A stretch of 64,000 nt of DNA, taken from the NCBI GenBank assembly GCA_012845835.1, contig JABAKD010000019.1:14203920-14267919 (forward strand), written 5' to 3'. The stretch's first letter is position 1. The number at the start of each line of letters is the position of its first letter. The notes below the pieces were generated by a model. It was given only the letters and a program-made list of their open reading frames with translations. It was not told the origin of the DNA and did no database searches. This document shows, piece after piece, positions 54,930 through 64,000 of this stretch. The position numbers and the translations under genes are program-made. This stretch comes from Undaria pinnatifida. Lineage: Eukaryota > Sar > Phaeophyceae > Laminariales > Alariaceae.

Positions 54930-57890
54930 ACATTGCTACATTATTCGTTGCAGTCGACGCTAACGAAAGCCGTAACGAGCCTCTGACTGAACCTCTGCAA
55001 TGCGGCGTGCTTCTCCATTTCTTTGTTTGGACTTCTCATTCCGAAACGCACCCACCTCAACAACTGAAAAATGTTCTCAAATGTCAAGTTGTCAGTTCTT
55101 GCCATTCATCCATACACAATCTCAAAAACCCACCTAGCGCGTATAGCATGCCGATATGCCTGCTCTAGTCGACGAGGGTGCTTGTAGTTGACATGGTAGT
55201 GGACAACGTAGACTAACAAACAAGGGGATGGACGAAATTTTGGACGGTCAATGGCAGGAAGAAAATAACGTGAAATACTACCGTGAGTAAAGGAAAATAT
55301 ACTAATGTACTCGTTTTACGCCCCCCCCCCCCCTACCTCCCTCCTTTTCCCCCCGGTGATATTGAGTTCGTCGTGCCGCAAACAATACCAGTTAGTTATG
55401 CCGCAATACCAGCTAGCTGCGCCCTTGATGACGCCGTATCCACACGTAAATATGCAAGTTTCATGGCCAGTCTCGAACCCACGACGGCTCTAAAAGGTGG
55501 AGTGGTGTATGCACAGTTGTAAAACGCCACGAAACTACGCGAACCAACCACACAATCAGGTTGAACGCTAACACGGGGGTGCACCACCAGCTTGTGATGT
55601 AAACCTTCATGCATCATCCAAACAACGACTTTGAGGAAAATGGATGTAAAAAAATGACTCGATTCGCAATATCCCATTCCCTTGGCGTTTGACGAGAAAC
55701 TTTGCGAACCACAGGCGTTCTTCCAACGGTTTCGGTCGGGTAATGCCTGGGTTGATAAAACCTGGTGGTCAGAAAGTATTCGATGATACAGTGTTACCTC
55801 TGTCGTAGAACCCGTGAAAACGCAAGTACAGATGTGGCGGGGGTGCATCGCATCCATCCGCGATCGAGGGGAGGCTCCTGTTTTTTCGGGTACCGTACGA
55901 CGGATGCCACGGGTGGTAACTGGAAGCATTCACGCAAGCTGTGGTCGAATATTTTGCGTCATTTAGGGGTCCTCCCGCCTTGAAGGAAAAGTCCAACTGC
56001 TTTATCTACGCTGGTCCATCCACTCCAACACGTGCCGTCCAACATAGCTTGCGCCACCTACACCACAGATTTTCCCATCCCAACTACTGACCGAGACCTA
56101 CACATTGAAAGCTAAGCCCTAGCGCCGCAATTGAGCATCGACCTCGCAAATGTTTCAGAGGAACCACACTGGTGGTCCATATCTACCCAAAAATCGACGG
56201 CTTGTCGTGTACCCTAGAGTTTCCTGGAGATCAAATTCCTAGGAGTTTCCAGCAAAACCACTGATCTGAACCCAGGGTCTGACGTGCGGACGCTAAGATG
56301 TCCATGCCACCGCTCTCACGAGACGCGCACGCCGCCAAGGCGTGTCCCATGCACATACATGCGGCACAACCTGAGCGTGAGAGGGGGGCTCCTCGACTAT
56401 TGACAATTCGTCCCGTGGCTAATAGACACTGCCGCGCGACTTGATGCTGGCGCCCCAGCACCTATCTTGTGCATGAAAAACGCAGGTTCGCAAATGTTGG
56501 ACGCCATGAATACTTTGCCTTCTATCCTTTTAGCATACTCGTCTGATCATGTCAGCCTACTGGGCGAGCTCAACTGCTGATAACATCGCTTTCGATTTCC
56601 CTCAAAAGCACACCGCTACGCCTTCATTAGGATGCCACGGTCCCTCAAACATGCATCTGGAGTGGGCATTCATTTTGTGTTTTATCTTTGAATTGTTTTT
56701 TTTTTCTCTCAGACGTGGGAGGGAGTTTCCGCTAGCGTGACCTGCTATTAACGGCACTGACGGTATCCACATTTTTTCACCTACATCGCTATTGTTCCAC
56801 GTTCATAACGCTATTACTCCGTGTAATACTTGTATTACTCCTTCCCCTGGCCACCTCGTCTGGGGCCTACTATACTGTCTCGGATGACCGAGGTCCCCAA
56901 ATTGTCCCCGATCACTAAAACTCCTCACCGTAATTTTGCTGGAGACGAAAGGAATTATGCTTCGTAATATCTCCTTCCCCTCACCTTCGAAAGAAAAGAG
57001 GTGGGCGGGCGGGAGAAACTACGGCAATTGTCCTGGCAGATTGGCGTGCAATCACCAGACTGTAGCGTCTTCTTGTTTTCGACGTTAGATGGTCAGCTGA
57101 GGTCTCTCTTGCGTGGGACACCTGTGCTTCGCGAGCTCTGAACGTTATCTCGTGAGAATAATGATGTCATAGGGTTGTTCTCCATATTGCTATCGTTTGT
57201 CCAATACCTGGACTCACATCATCCATTCCGTGAATCCAATCGAACGACCTGTCTGAACCCCTCAGGTTTACGGACGTTTGGTTTGATTGTCTTCTCGGAG
57301 CTATACAATATTTCTCATCATAATCTATCCTACAATTTCAACTCTTCGATCCTTCATTTCAACACAAATCGAATTATTTTTCGTTTTGTTCCAGAATCTT
57401 TCTAAATAATCCTCCACGTTGCTTCATCACGAATCATCAAACAAGCGCCGACTTTTCCGTCGACGTTGTTTTGATGCTCTCATGTACCACCCCTTCTTTG
57501 CTCCCTACGTAGCATAGCGATCGCTCGTCGCTCTCTCGCTGGCTTGTTCAACGCGCGCGATGACACCCATCATCAATATTTATCAAATTCCAACGCACGG
57601 GTACGTTGATGGCATGGGTATTTCCAATACCCAAGGCGGGATTGTGCTGGCAAGGCGTTGGCTCCGTTCCCCCTCTCTCCTTACGACAACTCTGGTACAA
57701 TACAGGCACATGAGTTGGTTGACCTGATTTAAACATCGGATAGATCTGATTCCCTCAGACATATCCATCCATGATCTATTCCTGATCTATAGGATCTGCA
57801 TGTCTTTAGATCATGTTTCCGTGTATGAGCAGTATGACATGAACGATCTCGCGAAAACATTTCTTGTGTTGGCTCTGTTCTACACAGATG
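54930..57890. other. Gene-poor stretch
   Basis: A C-run of 15 occurs at 55320-55334. A very degenerate MITE family A-like end (GTTACCTCTGTCGTAGAACC) lies near 55793-55812. Frames at 55396-55929 (minus) overlap it. No convincing gene. Confidence 0.4.
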
Positions 57891-57892
57891 AA

Positions 57893-58194
57893 CAAGGTTA
57901 CCGTATGGGGGGGGAAGGTACCCTTTTTCCTTTCTTCGCGACAGCGTGCTTTTACCACTCGCACGAGTGACTCTGTACCTCACGGCGGAAAATGCTGTAG
58001 GAAATTGTTATTTTGGTGCCGAGTAGCTTACTATTCCATTGCAGACTCTTACAGCGAACATTGAACAGCACGAAGGCTAATGGTACCACAGGAACAGGGC
58101 GGTCACTTGCGCGAGTCACCCGAGCCACTCTAAGATTAGTCCCCCCCCCCCCAATAACAACCCCCCATACGTGACCCTCCTCCCGTAGCCTTGG
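57893..58194 (+). mobile_element. MITE family E, copy 4
   Basis: Ends CAAGGTTACCGTATGGGGGG and TCCTCCCGTAGCCTTGG. Internal palindromes CACTCGCACGAGTGAC (57957) and GTCACTTGCGCGAGTCAC (58103) sit about 150 bp apart, as in copy 3. A C-run of 13 lies at 58140-58152. Confidence 0.75.
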
Positions 58195-58599
58195 TCAGAT
58201 CCAACCAACCATACCAGCCATGGTAGCAGATTTGGGATCTAGATGCTTTATGTGATCTACTGTGGGATACATCGTGATCTGTCTGGTCTGCGAAGCGCTT
58301 GGCGTGATCGGCTTCTTCCATGTTGATGCTGGCTTCGCCATTCTCTTGTGACGTTAGCGTAGCTGGAAGTCTTGGACGGCATGGACGGCAGTACGTCAAC
58401 AGCGGCGTACAACAGACCAACGCTTTCGGAAGGTGCTGGGTTACCCGCGCGTGCGGTATAGGTGTTTTTCCCTTGCCGTTGAGAGGCAAGCTGTAACAGC
58501 TAGTAATACTTCTCGTGGTTGATGTTAGGTGCAACGACTACAGCACAACTGCCTCTCGATAATCAGGTCGACATGACAGAGTGTGGAGTATTCTGATAT

Positions 58600-58872
58600 C
58601 GACGCCTCCTACGAAAGGGCTACGACTAGCACTCTGTCGAATTTTGTTGTGTGAGATACGGGACGCCTTTACCCGACGTGGTCGAGATGTTACTAAAGCT
58701 TTTTGTTTCTTTCGGCACTTGTTTTTCGTTTTCCGCCTGGGCCATGACATTGTTCATTGGTTACCACTTTCTTTTTTTCCCACCATTTGGTGCTTGGGCA
58801 AGATATCGAGCTGCTCAGTTGATGAGCCTGAGAAATACTTCGTGAACCCATACCGTCAGCCTCAGAAATACT
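58600..58872 (+). mobile_element. Decayed MITE family A-like copy
   Basis: Recognised by GGGACGCCTTTACCCGACGT, CTGGGCCATGACATTGTTCA, GGTTACCACTTTCTTTTT and GAGCTGCTCAGTTGATGAGC in family order. The ends are lost. Confidence 0.5.
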
Positions 58873-58899
58873 CCGAACCAATGGCAAACGCACTGTAGA

Positions 58900-59360
58900 C
58901 GTAATGTGTGCTGCCAGAGGAGTACTACCGCTTTTGGGTCATGTGTCGTTCCGGCTGGGAGGAAGAAATAGTGTTTTTGCTGCTTGTCTAACTACATAGT
59001 CTACATACCTAGTGGAATTTGATTATTGATCGGGTTGCACTTTCCTTATGTTTTTGAAGTAGTTGTTGGGCGAAGATCGTTGCGCCCATCGCGACCACTC
59101 TCGCGTACGTTTCCGTTTGCCTTTGATGCCATAAAATGTGGCATTTTTTGTACGAATTTTTGACAACTTTGTACGCACCCGTGAAAATCTTTGTTAATAA
59201 CAGACTGTTCGAGTCACGTTTTATCCTTCTCTGGAGTGCATGAGTAGTATAGGCGTTACCCGTTCACCCGTCTCTCAGTATACGTGTGAACGATATGAAT
59301 TGACAGCGCTATAGCTCGTTCAAGGATGACCTTTTTTATACCATTTAGAATATTGTTCAC
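58900..59360. other. No gene seen
   Basis: Contains GATCGGGTTGCACTTTCCTT near 59029, resembling the interior of the decayed element at 40695; otherwise nothing. Confidence 0.4.
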
Positions 59361-59363
59361 TCG

Positions 59364-60229
59364 ATGTCTTCTACTACTTCAGTCGATAATCTAAACAGTT
59401 TCGGTCGTCGGACTACTACCGATCAGCGAGTGATTGCAGCACCAATCAACAACAAATTATACTCCTCACGACCGCCACTCGAAGACCTTTCATATACCAT
59501 ACCCCGCCCCCGTGATATATTGCAAGATTGGCTCGAAGGAAGTGGATATCAATGACCTGTCGTCCCATGATATTTCTCAAAGCCAAGTAGCAATACCAGT
59601 ACCAGAATACGCAAAGATCGATTGCACCAACACGTGGTTGATGAAAAGCTGCGATAACGCAACGCGGACGAAACAAATGTTCGGTCTCACCCCAAGGGGG
59701 CCATTCCGTGACTTCATGGCGCAACCCCTTCGGTGTTGAATACCACCATGTCGCGATCGGAGCACCGGTACTGATCCAGGCTGACGGTGCACTCAGAGTT
59801 AGACCCGCAGTTGTCAAACCTGAGATTGCAAGTAGGATGCAGCAAGGTACCCAATTTTCTATGAGCCTTCCATGACACGAAAAAATACTTCCTGAACGAC
59901 ATCCACACATTTTAAAACAACAACTTGGCATTAGAGCGTGGTATATAATTCAGTTACAAACGGTCCAATGGGCTTGCGCCAAACCTCTTGGCACCTATGA
60001 TATAACCTATACGAAGACTGGTGCCTTCTCCGAGAGAGAAGAACGGCATATGAAGATGGTCGAGGTGCAACACTGGATTATCCCGAGGCGCGATCAAATT
60101 GGTTACCCCGCAGCGACGGGAGTACCATCTAACCCAAACAGGCATTCCGTCGTTCCGTTGAAACTAAAGCCACCTTCCTGGGTACACCTAGCGTTTAATT
60201 TCCATGCCACGGTCTATAATCTCGACTGA
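59364..60229 (+). pseudogene. Unassigned gene relic of about 285 codons with three lesions
   Basis: Coding-like text runs through three successive plus frames. Segment 1: ATG at 59364, TSVDNLNSFGRRTTTDQR, PINNKLYSSRPPLEDL, IPRPRDILQDWLE. A frame change near 59535-59545 leads to segment 2: EVDINDLSSHDISQSQVAIP, YAKIDCTNTWLMKSCDNA. A second change lies at the G-run 59696-59700. Segment 3: SVTSWRNPFGVEYHHVAIGA, LIQADGALRVRPAVVKPEI, a TGA at 59873-59875 in place of one codon, then RAWYIIQLQTVQWACAKPL, ITYTKTGAFSEREERHMKM, WIIPRRDQIGYPAATGV, SWVHLAFNFHATVYNLD and a final TGA at 60227. The opposite strand has only a 161-codon frame of odd composition. No family recognised. Length and lack of introns suggest a retrocopy, a mobile-element gene or an endogenised viral gene; this is inference. 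Confidence 0.5.
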
Positions 60230-60231
60230 TC

Positions 60232-60257
60232 CGGTTGTCAAAAGGACAGGACAACCG
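60232..60257. terminator. Hairpin right after the relic gene
   Basis: The arms CGGTTGTC and GACAACCG are perfectly complementary around a 10-base loop, two bases after the last stop of the relic at 59364-60229. It may be chance, or a structured 3' end. Confidence 0.35.
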
Positions 60258-60515
60258 TTTACTTGGGGAAAAAAACGCATTCTCTCACGGTTCATAACGT
60301 TAGGATATTAAACAAACTCGGGTGTGGAGTCTTGGGGCGAGTCGGGAGGTGTTGGAAACCTAACCCTAACCTCATGGATGTTGTCAGGTCGGGCCAGGAG
60401 CTTGTCACATCTCGCGGGTCAGGTTGGGAGCTTGTGGCAAGCCTTCCTGAAGTATAAGCCCGAACGAAGTTCACATGAGACCTCGAGTGATCACTGCGAG
60501 GCCCACGAACATAGC

Positions 60516-60807
60516 CGCCTTCTACACGATAGAGGTACGCCATATTTGTTTCTGAAGTTCCTCACTTTGGGAGGTTAAGATCTTTCTTAACAATATTCAT
60601 AACCCAAGCCCTGATTTGATCCCGAACGAAAAACAAAAATGCTATGATCCCGGACGGAAAACCCCATGGCCTAGGTAGGTATAGAACGAGAACCATGAAC
60701 AAAACATCACCTGTTTCCGACGATTTTGGCTTAAGGAGGAGCCCCGTTTTTACTTGGAAATTAATTTCAGACGCAAAGTGATACCTCCATCTATCGTAGC
60801 ATGCGTC
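60516..60807 (-). mobile_element. MITE family A, copy 9
   Basis: 292 bp in inverse orientation. Left end TTCTACACGATAGAGGTACG is partly eroded; right end CCATCTATCGTAGCATGCGTC is good. The interior is complete (CTTTGGGAGGTTAAGAT, ACCCCATGGCCTAGGTA, ACGATTTTGGCTTAAGGAG). Confidence 0.8.
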
Positions 60808-60809
60808 GA

Positions 60810-61450
60810 TACTCACCCCAAACCTGAGGTTTCGTCCGCGTTGACGTGGTAGTGAACCAGGCATCCGACGCTTTGAGAAATAGCTGACCCGGTCGCGAGG
60901 ATGTACTCCAAAGTGCCGCTTTCGCCCTGGACAAGAAACGAACGCCCAAAACGCTAGAACGCCAACGAAGTATTATCTCGAGATAGATGTACACCAACGA
61001 AATATTCATGCATTTGGATCAGCACCCCCGGCTAACACGTGGGGTGACGGTGTGTGCTTTGCGCTCACGATCTCCGGCGGTGCTTACCGAGAGGGCTCCA
61101 TGTACGTGCGTATCTGCACCACCGAATAGCATACATTTCGGATCGGATTCGGTTTTTGGGGGTATAGAAGTCGTTGGCGCACAAAACTGCTAACCAACAA
61201 TTATGGTTTGTCAGAAACAAACGCACACTATTGTTAACATCGATCTACTACAGGATAGGAAGGCCGAACACGAAACCGGCCGTGATAGGTTGAACCCTAC
61301 TAAGACCACCGCCTCCCTCGCTTGTGGGGACTAGGTGTTTCGATTTCTTATACGACATGTCACGCTCTTCAGCAGAGAAAAGGGTAAGTCGAGTTCTTCA
61401 TCTCTCATCTTGGACTAAACTTCGATCCAACCCCACACGCCCCGCTCCCG
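60810..61450. other. No supported gene
   Basis: A GTAAGT donor-like site on the plus strand at 61391 follows a short frame (61324-61390), but chance occurrence is likely. Confidence 0.35.
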
Positions 61451-61453
61451 TAC

Positions 61454-61615
61454 CTGGTAGACGTAGGATGAAACTTTCGGGAAGGCGGGGTCGGAGGAGG
61501 ACATGTCCGCGAAGCCCGCTGCGGCGGCAACTTGAATAGGGTCTTCCATGGCGTCTGTTAGCGTGAAAGGGCGTTCGCGTGAAAGTGCATGGACGGGATC
61601 GATTGTGTACATCAT
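61454..61615 (-). CDS. Exon-like ORF with splice donor, unknown
   Basis: 54 codons from ATG ATG at 61615: TIDPVHALSRERPFTLTDAM, EDPIQVAAAAGFADMSSSD, PAFPKVSSYVYQ, then a strong donor CAG|GTACGG (GT at 61453-61452). The composition and the donor in phase make this one of the better exon candidates. The next exon was not found. A plus frame of 112 codons (61589-61927) overlaps its first bases and is a competing possibility for the neighbouring stretch. Confidence 0.35.
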
Positions 61616-61929
61616 AAACGGGATTACCTAAAGACGATCTTGCATGACATCGTTTCGTGTGAACAGACGTGTATTAGGGTTAGCACATCACCGAAAATCC
61701 CCCAATCTGGGGACATGGTAATTCGTACCGGGTACTGTGTACCAGTACACCAGGGTACAGATTATGAGAAGCGCGGTTTGACATGGTATTGGTCGCGATA
61801 CCGTAATTTTGTTTCGGTGCTTCGGTGTTTCGGTCCGTACGTGGCTCCAGACAGGAACGTTCGACGGTATTTCGAGGCAAGCGACACGATAAGTAATATG
61901 GAATTTGGAACGAGATGCACAGTTTAGAC

Positions 61930-62225
61930 TTTGCATGTCTCCTTCATAATGCGGGGAGCACGCATCATACGTGCTCCATACCACACACGAAAGAATTCAT
62001 GAACCCACAGGTGCGGCGCTGTTCGTAAACCCGCAGATACTTGTGTGTTTGTCGGAGTACTATTAATATCTGCTGCACACAGTGCGCAAACCATTACCCT
62101 GCTGGCTTACCCATAGTAGAATGAGCGCTCCGATGTAGACCAAATCCGAGCATACGCCGACCTCCACCGACACGCAAGGCCGTTTAGCACACTTTAGCTA
62201 GCATAATAAACATGTACAATATGAG
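61930..62225. other. No gene seen
   Basis: Intergenic; no motif. Confidence 0.4.
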
Positions 62226-62227
62226 TC

Positions 62228-62480
62228 ATCCCTCTATAGTGGGATAGAGGTTGCAGTTGTTGGATCAACTTATAATGTACCCGTCCGATCGAGCTCCTCA
62301 GGTGAGGAACTATCAGTTAGTCATTGATCGAGTCATTTCACGAGCACATATTTGTTTAGGACTAGGTCGGGTTGTGTGAACGAATGCCTTCGAGGTCATG
62401 TGGTATCGCGTGAGATGTTGAGCTCCTCATGTGAGAACCTCAGGGACTGATGCTGCACCTCTACAGTGGGATGGATGGCT
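62228..62480 (+). mobile_element. MITE family B, copy 2
   Basis: Left end CTCTATAGTGGGATAGAGGT, right end GCACCTCTACAGTGGGATGG, an imperfect inverted pair. Internal palindromes GAGCTCCTCAGGTGAGGAACT and GAGCTCCTCATGTGAGAACC flank GTGTGAACGAATGCCTTCGAG. Confidence 0.65.
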
Positions 62481-62517
62481 CTGTATTACAAAGTCGAAAA
62501 AAAAAAGCGAAAAATGC

Positions 62518-62596
62518 TTTAATATGGTGTAATATGGTGTATTAAGGTGAAATATCATGTAACATCGTGTAACATCGTGTAACATCGTGTATTCGT
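62518..62596. repeat. 10-bp repeat TAA(T/C)ATSGTG
   Basis: Eight degenerate units from TAATATGGTG to TAACATCGTG. Confidence 0.9.
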
Positions 62597-62599
62597 ATG

Positions 62600-64000
62600 G
62601 TGTTTGTGCTTTCTCCTTTGTGGTTATCTAAGGTGCTAGTTCGTTGAACTGGCCCTTTTATACTATATGCGCATTCCCAATAATGCCATGACCATGATGA
62701 ATAGTGCCGGTTTGTTGTATGGGGCTTGCACAGACCTGTAGTTTGTAGTGTATTGGGACCCCCCTAATTGCGTCGGTTACTTTCCACCTCCAAACCACGA
62801 TAACGTGGTGCCTTGTGCGTGATCTGAACTTTGGACTGTTACTTCCACCGATCGACGTGCAGCCCACAAAGCCGGGTGTCTGCTCTCTTTTTGTTTTACG
62901 TCAGAGGGATGTCATGCGGCTTTTCTCTGTTCCCACAAACCATGGGACACAGAGGATGCCATCCATTGTTGTTGGTTTGCCACTGCAGTGCGCAACGTAT
63001 TTTTGCGGAACGAAGAACGTATACAGAAAGAAAGCCAACCACGCGCACCGCCGGATAATCAGAACGAGTACGTAAAAAAAACGGCAAAAAGAAGGAAGAA
63101 AGAACGAGACCCGGCATCGTTAGGCTTTGATTTATTCTGCCGATACGGTGTTTTTGGCAAAATGCTCGAGAAACGTTAGGGTAAAGGTGTAAAATAGAGT
63201 AAAATCGGGCAGAACCTGTTTTTTCCGATTCATCACTGATTTCGTAAAAGGGGCATGGTGGGTAAATCAGGCAAACTCACCAAAACGCGTAAAATCGGAG
63301 GAAAGGACGGAGTAACGCCTCGCAAACTTCTACAACAGAAGAGCGCGAACCCAACCAAGGATGCACCGGCCACCGTGGTGGCCATGCAAAACTGAATTTG
63401 GAATACCTCGTATATCAGTGTGTTGATAGACCGGCAGCATATGTGAACAACGGCGCAGTCCAAGCAATATTCTGGCATGTGGAGGTCACAAGAACCCCAA
63501 ACAAGTCGCCACAAACGAATAAAGTATACCTGGTACCAATTACTGGCATATTTGAGAGTTTTCGAGCATTTATGAGACTAGTATTAATAGTGTGAGAACT
63601 GCCACAACACGAGAAGGAGTAAAACTGTTTTTTCTCGCAGAAGAAATCAAAGCTTACATGTCGCTGATATGGGATAGTTTCGCTGCAAACACGAAAGTGG
63701 TGTTTGTTGCGTATCATATAGGCGACCGAGGCATGTCTGTGCCGGGAATCAGGCTCATAGGGGATTGTGTTGGAAAGGAAAATAAGCACCCCATAACCAG
63801 TCTCGGGTGGAGCTCGTCGCATGCATGGTAGCAAAGGCAGGCGCCAAGCGCACGCGAGTTGGGGCTCCTGCTGGTATTGTGTACCGTCTTGAGGTAGTCC
63901 ATAGATTGACCAGCCACGCCGGGAATTACAATATTTTATTTCCCACCAGGATACGCGCCCCTATTTGTTATGCTGCATATCGTCGATAAAGAACACATGC
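62600..64000. other. Right edge, no supported gene
   Basis: Several frames of 65-140 codons overlap. Plus 63592-63831 (REGVKLFFLAEEIKAYMSL, TKVVFVAYHIGDRGMSVPG) reads somewhat protein-like, but the minus strand is also open for 139 codons (63415-63834). No decision possible. Confidence 0.35.

Overview
The window reads as nuclear DNA of a stramenopile, most likely a brown alga (Phaeophyceae). The strongest evidence is two long intronless reading frames, 38515-39642 (minus) and 50027-51427 (plus). Both are built almost entirely of the cysteine/histidine repeat C-x4-C-x16-C-x2-H-x12. This is the EsV-1-7 repeat, named after a gene of the Ectocarpus virus EsV-1. It is known from the Ectocarpus developmental regulator IMMEDIATE UPRIGHT and is strongly expanded in brown algae. 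Pro/Thr-rich secreted-type frames (16264-16783 and 4999-5259, minus) also fit a stramenopile. Gene density is very low. Microsatellites, tRNA-derived SINEs and small inverted-repeat elements fill the spaces. No rRNA, authentic tRNA, CRISPR array, operon structure or bacterial signal was seen.

Layout. 1-8 kb: gene-poor, with MITE copies (families C and A), a SINE and a Pro/Thr-rich terminal exon. 8-15 kb: an AGAGTCCTCTA minisatellite, a perfect hairpin, MITEs A and B, a decayed reverse-transcriptase-like stretch and a SINE with a 38-T tract. 16-20 kb: a signal-peptide plus Pro/Thr-rich first exon, an exon-like frame and a cluster of SINEs. 21-30 kb: simple repeats (TTTTACGGTAATG, a 5-bp and a 1.9-kb 10-bp minisatellite) and several MITEs. 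30-36 kb: few features, a 226-bp tandem duplication, a MITE nested in another MITE, and a coding-like stretch abutting a third MITE. 38-40 kb: the first EsV-1-7 gene. 41-47 kb: a higher-order ~1.2-kb tandem duplication and a 340-bp repeat. 48-52 kb: exon-like frames and the second EsV-1-7 gene, with decayed repeats on both sides. 52-64 kb: mostly relics, including an unassigned coding-like stretch at 59364-60229 broken by two frameshifts and one stop, which simple ORF finding misses.

How the parts relate. The two EsV-1-7 genes are paralogues: both share the same 16 bases at the start of repeat 1. The plus-strand copy has lost its ATG (GTG instead), two cysteines and one base of reading frame at its 5' end, but keeps 12 clean repeats. 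It is therefore either truncated or in early decay. The four MITE families are non-autonomous; families A, C and E share a CTACGRTAG core in their terminal repeats. No intact transposase is present. Everything called from family patterns is inference from reading the sequence; no database search was possible.
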